The translations under genes and the position numbers were made by a program. This document shows, piece after piece, positions 1 through 7,772 of a stretch of 64,000 nt of DNA. Every line of letters begins with the position of its first letter. Position 1 is the first letter of the stretch. The notes under the pieces were generated by a model that was not told where the DNA came from, ran no database searches, and saw only the letters and a list, made by a program, of their open reading frames with translations. This DNA comes from Kutzneria sp044547355 (lineage in GTDB: Bacteria; Actinomycetota; Actinomycetes; Mycobacteriales; Pseudonocardiaceae), in NCBI RefSeq assembly GCF_044547355.1, contig NZ_JBIUAG010000043.1:1-64000 (forward strand). Direction: 5' to 3'.

Positions 1-129
1 GACCGCGGCATCGGCGGCCCCATCCTGTCCGCCTCCTCCTACTTCATGAAGTCGCCGCCGGAGCAGTACTCCGACTCGCAGGCCCACGACGCCGTCGAGA
101 AGTTCATCCGCGGCGAGCTGGAGCGCTAG
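1..129 (+). CDS. ino1: Inositol-3-phosphate synthase, C-terminal end (partial)
   Basis: Only the last 42 codons are present, read in frame 1 to a TAG at 127-129; the start lies left of the window. The tail contains DRGIGGPILSASSYFMKSPP and ends KFIRGELER. I recall this IGGP...A.SY.MKSPPEQ block as the C-terminus of actinobacterial myo-inositol-1-phosphate synthase, which converts glucose 6-phosphate to inositol 1-phosphate for phosphatidylinositol and mycothiol. The assignment rests on this short motif alone. Its stop overlaps the stop of the convergent phosphoribosyltransferase gene by a few bases. Confidence 0.72.
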   Translation, partial: DRGIGGPILSASSYFMKSPPEQYSDSQAHDAVEKFIRGELER

Positions 130-867
130 AACTCGCCGTGCGGTGATCGGTCCAGACAGCAGGTGAACCAGTCGAACAGCGACTCCCGCACCTGTGCCAC
201 GTACGACGACGCTGCTGGATGGTCGGCGTCGAACCATCGCCCGAGCACGATCACGGCGACGCGTTCGGCGCCGGCCAGCCGCAGCCGGGCCGCCGCGGAC
301 TGGGCGTTGGCTCCGGTGGTCCAGGTGTCGTCCACCAGGAGCACCCGCAAGCCAGTCAGATCCGCGTCGGTGTCGAAGCGCGACGGATCGAAAACCCGGT
401 TCCCGCGATCAGCGCCGACGCGAAGCAGGTTGCGGTAGCGCTGACTGGTTTGCCCGATGGTCCGGCCGAGCATCGCGCTCAGTGGATGCGGCGCCAGACC
501 TCTGGTGCTTGGCACCGAGGTCACGACGTCGAACCGCGGCGCAGGCCACGGCGACACACCGCTCGTGGCCGCGGAGGTAGTTCGCCAACACCGCGGCCAG
601 TCGGCGCTGTTTCTCTTTCCGCACCGCCTCGCGGGGCGAGCGCTTGTACTGGTGGAGGTCGTCGGCGAACTGTTTGCCGGCGAATGCCACCGATATCGGC
701 ACGACAATGTCGGCCAGCAGGTCGGCCGCCGCCTCGCGGTGCGAATTGCATCGATAGCACCGCCGGTGCGGCCCGGACACATCGCGATGACACGTCGCGC
801 ACACGCCCGGGCCGGATGGCGGCACGGGCACCAGGATGTTTCGGTAACTCTCAGCCAACCAGGACAA
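126..867 (-). pseudogene. ComF-like phosphoribosyltransferase, split by a +1 frameshift
   Basis: Two overlapping reading frames together give one protein. The first half (TTG start at 867, just below the dprA-like stop) has a two-CxxC zinc-ribbon-like N-terminus (CATC ... CYRC), then a stretch ending LRGHERCVAVA. The second half continues in the next frame with PRFDVVTSVPSTRG and the PRPP loop LLVDDTWTTGANAQSAA, and ends at TAG 126-128. The span is 742 nt, which is 3 x 247 + 1, so one extra base near 535-556 breaks the frame. The fold is type I phosphoribosyltransferase, as in ComF relatives. It could be a real pseudogene, a sequencing error, or programmed shifting. The substrate is unknown. 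Confidence 0.72.
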
Positions 868-872
868 CGGAT

Positions 873-1754
873 TCAGACCTGGACCATCTCCGCGGTCAGT
901 TCGCCGAGCACGCGGAGCAAATGCTCAGGACCTTCCAGGACGGTCGTGTTCGGCCGGTTGGCGAGGTCGACCGCCCACTTGTTGACCAGCACCTCAGGTA
1001 GCAGAAAGACGTGACGGCCGTGCTCGACGGCGATTCGGGCCTGGATCCGCGCGCCGCTGTGCTCCCCGGCCTCGACGACGACGGTGGCGATGCTGCAACC
1101 GCTCATCACCGCATTGCGCATCGGGAACTGATGTTTCGCCGGGCCGGCGTCCGGCCAGAACTGGGACAGCACCGCGCCGGTCCGGGCGATCTCGTTCTGG
1201 AGCTCCGCGTTCTCGGCCGGATAGCAGTGCCGAAGGCCGGTGCCGACTACCGCGACCGTGCGCGTTCCAGCATCGATCGCCGCCCTGTGGGCGGCGGTGT
1301 CGATCCCGGCGGCCAGGCCGCTCATCACCGGGAAGCCGTTGTTCGCCAGGGTGCTGGCAACAGCTCTCGCCCGCCGCAGCCCGGCGGCGCTGGCCTGTCG
1401 GCTGCCCACCACGGAGACCGCCGTGACGTCCTCGGCATCGACCATGCCACGGTAGGTCAGAAACGGAGGATGCTGGTGCACCAGCATCAGCTGCACCGGG
1501 TAGTCCTGGTCCAGGACGGTGGTCACGCGAATGCCCTCGGCCAACCAACTGTCGATCTCGTCGGCCGTTCGCCTCAGATCCGCGTCCAGGTCACGGTCGA
1601 CGTGGTCCAGCGTCGGAGTGTTCGGGGCCAGGAGATCGTCCAGGATCTCCAGTGCGGAGCCGGCGTCCTCGACGGCGGCCGTCACGGCCGCCCAACCGCG
1701 ATCGCTGTGTCGCAGTGCGAGCAGCAGCGCGGCTTGTTCGAGGTTGTCCGCCAC
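873..1754 (-). CDS. DprA/Smf-family DNA-processing-like protein
   Basis: 293 aa, GTG start. The Rossmann-like DprA core is clear: VSVVGSRQASAAG near residue 110, MSGLAAGIDTAAHRAAID near 145, VAVVGTGLRHCYPAEN near 168, and FPMRNAVMSG then TVVVEAGEHSGARIQA near 205-235. Family members bind single-stranded DNA and load RecA, and the wider SLOG superfamily also binds nucleotides. It ends soon after the Rossmann core and seems to lack the usual C-terminal winged helix. The phosphoribosyltransferase start is only five bases past its stop, so the two are probably translationally coupled. This is not the usual chromosomal dprA neighbourhood, so it may be a second, accessory DprA. Confidence 0.85.
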   Translation of the reverse strand: MADNLEQAALLLALRHSDRGWAAVTAAVEDAGSALEILDDLLAPNTPTLDHVDRDLDADLRRTADEIDSWLAEGIRVTTVLDQDYPVQLMLVHQHPPFLTYRGMVDAEDVTAVSVVGSRQASAAGLRRARAVASTLANNGFPVMSGLAAGIDTAAHRAAIDAGTRTVAVVGTGLRHCYPAENAELQNEIARTGAVLSQFWPDAGPAKHQFPMRNAVMSGCSIATVVVEAGEHSGARIQARIAVEHGRHVFLLPEVLVNKWAVDLANRPNTTVLEGPEHLLRVLGELTAEMVQV

Positions 1755-1842
1755 CAGCTCATCCTAGTCGAACGCGGGTTCGAGACCGTCGGGCGAACGT
1801 CCGGACACAGTAGCTGGTGTCGCCCGTTCGGGTGCTGGCAGG

Positions 1843-2562
1843 ATGCGCGGAGTGCGCATCCTGATGCCCTTGCCGGATCACGACTTCGATGTCACCGAGG
1901 TGGCGGTGCCGTGGCGGTTGCTGACCGATGCGGGCCACCAGGTGGTGTTCAGCACGGAGCGGGCCGGGGTGAGACCGGCGGCGGATCCGCGGCTGCTCAC
2001 GGGCGTGATCTTCGGGCAGTTGGGGGCCGAGCCGGAGCCGAAGCGGTTCTATCAGGAGCTGACGGGCGACGCGGGGTTCGCGGCGCCGATCGCCTGGGAG
2101 GCGATCGAGCCGTCGGACTATGACGGCCTGATCCTGGCCGGCGGGCACGCCCCGGGCATGCGGCAGTACCTGGGCAGCGCCGAGTTGCAGGCGAAGGTGG
2201 CGGACTTCTGGCGGCTGGAGCGGCCGGTGGGCGCGATCTGCCACGGGGTGATCGTGCTGGCCCGGGCGGGCGTGCTGGCGGGACGGCGCACGACGTGCCT
2301 GCCCAAGTACATGGAGCGCATGGCCTACTTCTCGACGGCGTGGCGGCTGGGCCGCTACTACCGGACGTATCCGGCGTACGTCGAGGACGAGGTGCGCGCG
2401 ACCGGCGCGAGATTCGAGAGAGGACCGATCACCTCGGCGAGAGGCACGGCGACCGACGACGGCCCGGCCTTCACCGTGCAGGACGGCAACTACGTCTCGG
2501 CCCGCTGGCCCGGGGACGCCTACCTGTTCGCGCGCCGGTTCGATCACCTCCTGACGACCTGA
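1843..2562 (+). CDS. DJ-1/PfpI family protein (class I glutamine amidotransferase-like)
   Basis: 239 aa. It has the DJ-1/PfpI layout: an N-terminal ILMPLPDHDFDVTEVAVPW strand-helix, DGLILAGGHAPGMR near residue 95, and the nucleophile elbow GAICHGV with Cys133. Family members act as proteases, glyoxalase/deglycase-type enzymes or chaperones; the substrate cannot be read from sequence. It starts divergently from the dprA-like gene, 88 bp away. The next gene begins one base after its stop, so the two form an operon. Confidence 0.85.
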   Translation: MRGVRILMPLPDHDFDVTEVAVPWRLLTDAGHQVVFSTERAGVRPAADPRLLTGVIFGQLGAEPEPKRFYQELTGDAGFAAPIAWEAIEPSDYDGLILAGGHAPGMRQYLGSAELQAKVADFWRLERPVGAICHGVIVLARAGVLAGRRTTCLPKYMERMAYFSTAWRLGRYYRTYPAYVEDEVRATGARFERGPITSARGTATDDGPAFTVQDGNYVSARWPGDAYLFARRFDHLLTT

Positions 2563-2563
2563 C

Positions 2564-3535
2564 GTGCGCGAGGAGTGGCTCGACCCGGACGATGCCCAGC
2601 TGAGCTGGGACGGCCTGGTCGAACTCCGGCGCGTCGGCGAGTGGTGGCAGCCGCTGCGGCTGCCGTCCGGCCGGATCCCGACGGCGAGGCTGGCGGAGCT
2701 GGCCCGGATGCCGGCGGGAGTGCGCGTGGGCATGCGCACCGACGCGCGCCTGTTATCCATGCCGCTGTTCGGCGACCCGGACTACTCGTCGCCGGTGGAC
2801 GTGCTGGTCGACGGCCAGCTGGCGCACCGGATGGCGGTCAAGCCGGGCGAGCAGGTGCTGACGGTGGCGCTGCCGGGCCAGCCGGCGAACGTCGACGTGT
2901 GGCTGCCGAACTACGGCGCCACCTTGGTCGGTCGCCTGCGGCTGGCGGCGCACAGCATGGTCCGGCCGATGACCCGCACCGGCCCGCACTGGGTGGCGTA
3001 CGGCAGCGCGATCACGCAGTGCCGGCTGGTCGACGGCCCGAGCCAGACCTGGACCGCGGAGGTGGCGCGCCGGCACGGATGGCGGCTGACCTGCCTGGGT
3101 TTCTCCGGAGAATGCCATCTCGATCCGGTGGTCGCGCACACCATCCGTGAACAGCATCCCGACCTGGTGACGCTGGGCGTCGGCCTGGACATCCATCACG
3201 CGGCGAGCTTCAGCCGGCGCACCCTCGGCCCGGCGCTGGAGGCCTTCCTGGACGTGCTCGCCGACCAGCCGGTCGTGGTGGTCACGCCGCCGTTGGCCCC
3301 GGCCCGCGAGCAGGTGGTCAACTCGGTGGGCCTGACGCTGGCCGACATCCGCGGCCTGGTCGCCGAGGCGGCCAGCGGCGTGAGCGTGATCGACGGGCGC
3401 GACCTGGTCTACGCCGATCTCGTGGTGGACGGCCTGCATCTGGGACCGGAGGGCTACCAGTCGCTGGCCGAGCGGATTTCCCCGCTGCTGATCGCGGAGC
3501 TGGGTCAGAAGCCGGCGGCGGCGTACTCGGCGTAG
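2564..3535 (+). CDS. SGNH/GDSL-type hydrolase
   Basis: 323 aa, GTG start one base after the preceding stop. The first 130 residues form a beta-rich accessory region. The SGNH esterase domain follows: AYGSAITQC (nucleophile Ser148), GFSGECHLDP (the Gly block), and the catalytic pair in VVDGLHLGPEGY (Asp289, His292). Such two-part proteins are usually carbohydrate or acyl esterases. No signal peptide is evident, so it is probably cytoplasmic. Its last 31 bp overlap the convergent secreted-protein gene. Confidence 0.82.
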   Translation: MREEWLDPDDAQLSWDGLVELRRVGEWWQPLRLPSGRIPTARLAELARMPAGVRVGMRTDARLLSMPLFGDPDYSSPVDVLVDGQLAHRMAVKPGEQVLTVALPGQPANVDVWLPNYGATLVGRLRLAAHSMVRPMTRTGPHWVAYGSAITQCRLVDGPSQTWTAEVARRHGWRLTCLGFSGECHLDPVVAHTIREQHPDLVTLGVGLDIHHAASFSRRTLGPALEAFLDVLADQPVVVVTPPLAPAREQVVNSVGLTLADIRGLVAEAASGVSVIDGRDLVYADLVVDGLHLGPEGYQSLAERISPLLIAELGQKPAAAYSA

Positions 3536-4485
3536 TCGGTGGGCGGCGCGACGTCGACCCGGCTGCACTCGGTGTTGCCGGCCCGGGTCTTGGGCCACTG
3601 GGTCAGGTAGTAGATCTGCCGGCCGGTCCGGCGCGCCGCCTCGGCGAAGCCGGCGGCGGCGTCCTTGTCGTCGTAGTACGCCTCGCCGATGATCACCGGC
3701 TGGGTGGACAGGCCCTGCTGCCGCAGCTGCTGGTCGTTGTAGGCGAACAGGGCGGACTCGTCGCCGTAGATGTGAATGTCCATGATGGACGGTGGCTTGT
3801 CGCCGTACATCTTGCCCACGTTGAGAACCTGGCCCTGGTCGTTGCCGTAGATGGAGAAGCCGACGGTGTCGGCCCGGCCGAACTGCGCCGTGTACGCCTG
3901 CCACAGCTGCTGGTCGTAGCGCAGCACCAGGGGCTGGTCGGTGGAGGCGGTCAGCTCGCCGCCGAGGTCGAGGTGGAACGGCAGCCCGGCGGCCGCGATG
4001 ATCGGGTGCAGGGACCGGATCAGCTGCCAGTTCTCCTGGTACAGCTCCTCCTGCCAGGACGACCAGGTCCGCGGGTCGTTGCCGTCGGAGGGATGCAGCA
4101 CGACGGTGATCTCGGCGAAGCCGGCCTGTTTGACGGCGGCCAGCAGCCCGGCCAGGTTCTCCTGGCCCTGCGGCGTCAGCCGGCCGTCGGTGGAGTCCAT
4201 CGCGGTGCCGTCGTCCGGGCCGTGGTGGTGGTAGACGCCGATGGACAGCCGGTTCTGGCCCGCGTGCTTCATGCCGGCCAGCTGGTAGGCGATGATTGTC
4301 GGTGCCTTGTTGAACGCGTCGACCACCTGGTACGGCTGCCGGTAGCAGCCGTCCAGGTAGTAGTAGTCGTAGTTGGAGCCGCCGGAGACGGCCGGCGGCG
4401 GCGCGACCGGATCGGCCCCGGCCGGGGGCGCCAGCGTCGTGACGAGCAGGGTGACCCCCGCGACGACCAGTGTCCGAGTGCCCAT
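3505..4485 (-). CDS. Secreted TIM-barrel protein, glycoside-hydrolase-like
   Basis: 326 aa when started at ATG 4485, chosen because a clean signal peptide follows directly (LVVAGVTLLVTTLAPPAGA, cleavage near residue 24). The frame stays open upstream but that extension is Arg/Leu-rich and not protein-like. The mature protein is rich in Tyr/Asp and shows barrel-type strands: IGVYHHHGPDDG, ITVVLHPSDGND, FHLDLGGELT, VGFSIYGNDQG, and PVIIGEAYYDD with Glu268 where clan-A glycosidases hold their nucleophile. Family and substrate are not recognised. It is exported and probably acts on extracellular carbohydrate. Confidence 0.6.
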   Translation of the reverse strand: MGTRTLVVAGVTLLVTTLAPPAGADPVAPPPAVSGGSNYDYYYLDGCYRQPYQVVDAFNKAPTIIAYQLAGMKHAGQNRLSIGVYHHHGPDDGTAMDSTDGRLTPQGQENLAGLLAAVKQAGFAEITVVLHPSDGNDPRTWSSWQEELYQENWQLIRSLHPIIAAAGLPFHLDLGGELTASTDQPLVLRYDQQLWQAYTAQFGRADTVGFSIYGNDQGQVLNVGKMYGDKPPSIMDIHIYGDESALFAYNDQQLRQQGLSTQPVIIGEAYYDDKDAAAGFAEAARRTGRQIYYLTQWPKTRAGNTECSRVDVAPPTDYAEYAAAGF

Positions 4486-4598
4486 GACGGAACCCCCGTC
4501 CGGTCGCGACTGTGCTCTTCGGCCGAGCCTGACACCGTGGCCGGGATCCGACCGGCGCACGACGGCCCATTTCACCGCTTCGGGTGGGTTTTCGCAGG

Positions 4599-4949
4599 TT
4601 AGGCCGCGTGATCGCAGGTCGTGCAGCTGCAGTCCGCGCAGGTGCAGGCGCTGCACGAGTCGGAGCAGTTCGCGCACTGGCAGGTGGCATGGTTGCACGT
4701 GGCGCATGCGCAGTCGGCGCAGGTGCAGTTCGCGCAGGAGTCGTTGCAGTTGGCGCATGCGCACGCCGAGCACTCGTCGTAGTGCACGCCGTCGCCCGCG
4801 TTGTGCTCGCGGTGCACGTGGCCGTTGTGCAGGTAGTCCACGTGGTCGGCGTGGACCACGGCCTCGTGCCCGCAGCCCGGTCCGTGGGTGTGCCTGTGCT
4901 GTTCAGCCGGCCTGTGCTCGGTCGCGATGGTCATGCGTCCGATGCTCAT
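4599..4949 (-). CDS. Cys/His-rich metallothionein-like metal-binding protein with duplicated Cys module
   Basis: 116 aa from ATG 4949; an in-frame ATG at 4934 would give 111 aa. The N-terminal half is His-rich (12 His within about 50 residues, including HTHGPGCGHEAVVHADHVDY), a pattern I associate with small actinobacterial zinc-linked proteins. The last 57 residues hold 19 Cys. They contain two 25-residue copies of C-A-N-C-x-D-S-C-x2-C-T-C-A-D-C-x-C-x-T-C-x-H-A, at 4683-4757 and 4602-4676, offset by 81 bp. Metal binding is inferred from composition; the metal is unknown. It is divergent from the SDR gene, with a 64 bp gap. Confidence 0.75.
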   Translation of the reverse strand: MSIGRMTIATEHRPAEQHRHTHGPGCGHEAVVHADHVDYLHNGHVHREHNAGDGVHYDECSACACANCNDSCANCTCADCACATCNHATCQCANCSDSCSACTCADCSCTTCDHAA

Positions 4950-5013
4950 ATGCGCACTTGTGCACGACCATCCGAAGTACGGCCGTTCGCCCGAACGAGT
5001 TAGCTTGGGGATC

Positions 5014-5697
5014 ATGACCTCCCGACCGACCGCCCTGATCACCGGAGCCTCCCGGGGCATCGGCGCCGCCATCGCCGCCGCCCTGGCCCCCACCCACCAC
5101 CTGCTGCTCGGCGGCCGCGACGTCGAGGCGCTCAAGGCCGTCGCCGCCGGATTCCCGTCGGCCAGTCCCTGGCCGGTCGAACTCACCGACCCCGAGGCCC
5201 TCGCCACGGCCACCTCGGCTCTCGACCGCCTGGACGTCCTCGTCCACAGCGCCGGCGTCGCCACCCTCGGCACGCTGGCCGAGACCCCCGTCGAGGTCTG
5301 GCGATCCACCCTGGAGATCAACGTCGTCGCCGTCGCCGAGCTCACGCGCCACCTGCTGCCCGCCCTGCGCGCCGCCGCCGGCCAGGTCGTGCTCATCAAC
5401 TCCGGCGCCGGCCTCAACGCCAACCCCAACTGGGGCGCCTACGCCGCCAGCAAGTTCGCCCTCCGCGCCTTCGCCGACGTCCTGCGGGCCGAGGAGCCCC
5501 GGCTGCGCGTCACCTCCGTCTACCCCGGCCGCACCGCCACCGACATGCAGCGCGAGATCCGTGAAAGCGAAGGCAGCGCCTACACGCCCGACGACTACCT
5601 GACGCCCGAGACCGTCGCCCAGGCCGTCACCTTCGCCCTGCTCGCGCCCCCGGACGCCCACGTCAACGAGATCAACGTCCGCCCCCGCTCCCGCTAG
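5014..5697 (+). CDS. Short-chain dehydrogenase/reductase
   Basis: 227 aa from ATG 5014, chosen because the Rossmann motif TGASRGIG then sits at residue 10 as usual. It also has HSAGVA (NAG-type motif), INSGAGLN (catalytic Ser) and YAASK (Tyr and Lys). This is a classical SDR of NAD(P)-dependent oxidoreductase type. It is a little short for the family but complete. The substrate cannot be inferred, and no pathway genes are adjacent. Confidence 0.85.
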   Translation: MTSRPTALITGASRGIGAAIAAALAPTHHLLLGGRDVEALKAVAAGFPSASPWPVELTDPEALATATSALDRLDVLVHSAGVATLGTLAETPVEVWRSTLEINVVAVAELTRHLLPALRAAAGQVVLINSGAGLNANPNWGAYAASKFALRAFADVLRAEEPRLRVTSVYPGRTATDMQREIRESEGSAYTPDDYLTPETVAQAVTFALLAPPDAHVNEINVRPRSR

Positions 5698-5828
5698 CCG
5701 CCGATGGGGTCCGGATCGTCGAATGGGGTGCCCACGAACGGGATTCGACGCAGGTCGTCGAGTGTGCCGGTGAGTCCGGCCAAGGCGCACACGACGAGTG
5801 TGTGCGGCGGAAAGCCCGGCGTTGACAT
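5694..5828 (-). CDS. Possible small protein downstream of the LysR gene
   Basis: A 44-codon open frame begins at ATG 5828, six bases after the LysR stop, and ends at a TAG overlapping the SDR stop. The peptide starts MSTPGFPPHTLVVCALAG and ends DDPDPIGG. Third-position GC is about 77 percent, lower than neighbouring genes, and no Shine-Dalgarno is visible. It may be translated by coupling to the LysR gene, or be a chance frame. Confidence 0.25.
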   Translation of the reverse strand: MSTPGFPPHTLVVCALAGLTGTLDDLRRIPFVGTPFDDPDPIGG

Positions 5829-5834
5829 GGGGGA

Positions 5835-6734
5835 TCACGCTATCGAAGGCGTGGTGCGGGCGACGTGGGTGTCGAGCAGGTCGAGCAGCCTGAGCACGGC
5901 GGGGTGTTCGGCGACGGCGTCGCGGACGCGGACGGAGATGCCGCGGCGGGGCGTGGGGTTGACGATCGGCACGGCGACGGTGGACTCGGGCAGCGTGCCG
6001 AGGCCAAGTCGCGGGATGACGGTGATGCCCATGCCCTCGGCCACGAACTTGATCGCGGTGGGGTAGTCCTGGGTCTCGATGTGGAAGGCGGGGCTGAAGC
6101 CGACGGTGGAGCAGGCGTCGAGCACCATCTGCCGGCAGGCGCCGCGGGCCACGTCGTTGTCGACCCAGGCCTCGTCGCGCAGCTCGGCTAGGTCGATCTC
6201 GGCCCGGCTGGCCAGGGCGGAGGACTTCGGCACGACGGCGAGGTACGGCTCGGTGAGCAGCGCCCGCACCCGATAGCCCCGGGTGTCGCCGGACTGCGCG
6301 CCGTCGACGAAGATCTCGACGTCTGGCGGCCCGGCGTCCGAGCCGACCAGCTCGATCAGCCGCAGGTCCAGGCGCAGCCCGGGGAACTCGCGGGCGAGGG
6401 CGGCGACCATGGGCGGGATCCAGACGGCCCCGGCCGAGGCGAAGTAGCTCACGGACAGGGCGCCGACCCGGCCGGCCCGCAGGTCGGAGACGACCGACTC
6501 CAGCTCGGCGAGCCGTTCGAAGACCCGGGCGGCGTGGGCCGCGACGGTGCGGCCGGCGACGGTCGGCTCGATGCTCCGGCCGGAGCGCTGGACCAGCGTG
6601 AGGCCGGTTTCCCTTTGCAGCGCGGTGATGTGCTGGCTGATCGCTGACGGCGTGTAGCCGAGGCTGGTCGCGGCGCCGCGGATCGAGCCGTCCGCCACGA
6701 CCGCCCGCAGCACCCGGAGCCGGTGAATGTCCAC
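5835..6734 (-). CDS. LysR-family transcriptional regulator
   Basis: 299 aa, full family length. The N-terminal winged helix-turn-helix runs MDIHRLRVLRAVVADGSIRG AATSLGYTPSAISQHI (residues 1-36). The effector domain follows with typical sub-strands (LSVSYFASAG, YLAVVPKSS, FVAEGMGITVIPRLGLG). It is divergent from the EamA exporter gene with an 82 bp gap, so it most likely controls that transporter and itself; the ligand is unknown. The gap holds TACAGTCGTACTGAAC near 6745-6760, a plausible part of the operator. Confidence 0.9.
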   Translation of the reverse strand: MDIHRLRVLRAVVADGSIRGAATSLGYTPSAISQHITALQRETGLTLVQRSGRSIEPTVAGRTVAAHAARVFERLAELESVVSDLRAGRVGALSVSYFASAGAVWIPPMVAALAREFPGLRLDLRLIELVGSDAGPPDVEIFVDGAQSGDTRGYRVRALLTEPYLAVVPKSSALASRAEIDLAELRDEAWVDNDVARGACRQMVLDACSTVGFSPAFHIETQDYPTAIKFVAEGMGITVIPRLGLGTLPESTVAVPIVNPTPRRGISVRVRDAVAEHPAVLRLLDLLDTHVARTTPSIA

Positions 6735-6816
6735 GCCCCGACACTACAGTCGTACTGAACAATGCGGCAGGTTTTCTTGCTTGTGCTTACGTTTCGGGCA
6801 AGTCATCGTCGGGGGC

Positions 6817-7737
6817 ATGCCATCCAAGTACCGCGCCCTGGCCGCCGTCGTGACGACCGTGCTTCTCTGGGCCTCCGCCTTCGTGGTCATCCGCGTGCTC
6901 GGCGAGGAACTCTCCCCCGGATCACTGGCCTTCGCCCGTCTCGTGGTCGGCACGGTCGCGCTGGCTCTGGTGGCCCTTCGCCACCGCCGGCCCCTGCCCC
7001 GCGGACGGGCGCTCGCCTTCGTGCTCGGCTACGGCGTGCTGTGGTTCGCCGGCTACACCGTCGTGCTCAACTGGGCCGAGCGGCACCTGGACGCCGGCAC
7101 CGCCGCACTGCTGGTGAACGTCGCGCCGATCCTGGTCGCCGTGGTCGCCGGCGTCCTCTTCCGCGAGGGCTTCCCGCGCCCGGTCATGATCGGCATGCTC
7201 GTCGCATTCACCGGTGTCCTCGTGATCGCCGTCGGCGGTGGCGGCGGCGGTGTGGTGGACACGCTGGGCATCGGGCTGGGCCTGGTCTCCGCCGTGCTCT
7301 ACGCCGCCGGGGTGCTGATGCAGAAGGTCGCGCTGCGCTCGGTGGACGCCGTCACCGCCACCTGGGTCGGCTGCGCCGCCGGCCTGGTCGCCACCCTGCC
7401 GTTCGCCCCGCAGGCCGTGGTCGAGCTCTCCCACGCCTCCGCCGGCTCGATCGCCGGGGTCGTGTTCCTGGGGATCGGCCCCACCGCCATCGCCTTCACA
7501 ACCTGGGCCTATGCCCTGGCCCGGACCGACGCCGGCCGCATGGCCGCCACCACGCTCTGCGTCCCGGGCATCGCCGTGCTGGTCTCCTGGGTGACGCTCG
7601 GCGAGATGCCCACCGCCCTGGGCCTGCTCGGCGGCGCACTCTGCCTGACCGGCGTCGCCATCAGCCGCCGCAAGCCCCGAGTCGTCGAGCCCGTCCCCGC
7701 GCAGGTCGCCGACGAACCCTGCGAATCAGCCGCCTAG
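6817..7737 (+). CDS. EamA/DMT-superfamily membrane transporter
   Basis: 306 aa from ATG 6817; a GGGGG stretch lies just upstream and the first helix starts at residue 8. It has about ten hydrophobic helices in two EamA halves (LLWASAFVVIRVLGEELSP opens the first, SAVLYAAGVLMQKVALRS the second). RhaT/YdcZ-like DMT proteins usually export metabolites or amino acids. It is controlled probably by the divergent LysR protein. A strong hairpin directly follows the stop. Confidence 0.88.
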   Translation: MPSKYRALAAVVTTVLLWASAFVVIRVLGEELSPGSLAFARLVVGTVALALVALRHRRPLPRGRALAFVLGYGVLWFAGYTVVLNWAERHLDAGTAALLVNVAPILVAVVAGVLFREGFPRPVMIGMLVAFTGVLVIAVGGGGGGVVDTLGIGLGLVSAVLYAAGVLMQKVALRSVDAVTATWVGCAAGLVATLPFAPQAVVELSHASAGSIAGVVFLGIGPTAIAFTTWAYALARTDAGRMAATTLCVPGIAVLVSWVTLGEMPTALGLLGGALCLTGVAISRRKPRVVEPVPAQVADEPCESAA

Positions 7738-7767
7738 GGCGCCTGCGGCCGCCCGACCGCAGGCGCC
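7738..7767. terminator. Bidirectional terminator hairpin
   Basis: Perfect 11 bp stem GGCGCCTGCGG / CCGCAGGCGCC with an 8 nt loop, placed between the convergent EamA and deaminase genes. There is no T tract, as is common in high-GC actinomycetes. Confidence 0.75.
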
Positions 7768-7772
7768 GCTGA

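Noticed and set aside
4602..4757. CRISPR-like or minisatellite repeats
   Set aside because: The repeats are in-frame Cys modules of one protein; only two copies, with no spacers.
4486..4773. N-terminal extension of the secreted TIM-barrel protein
   Set aside because: The upstream sequence lies over the Cys-rich gene in another frame and is Arg/Leu-rich; a clean signal peptide starts at 4485.
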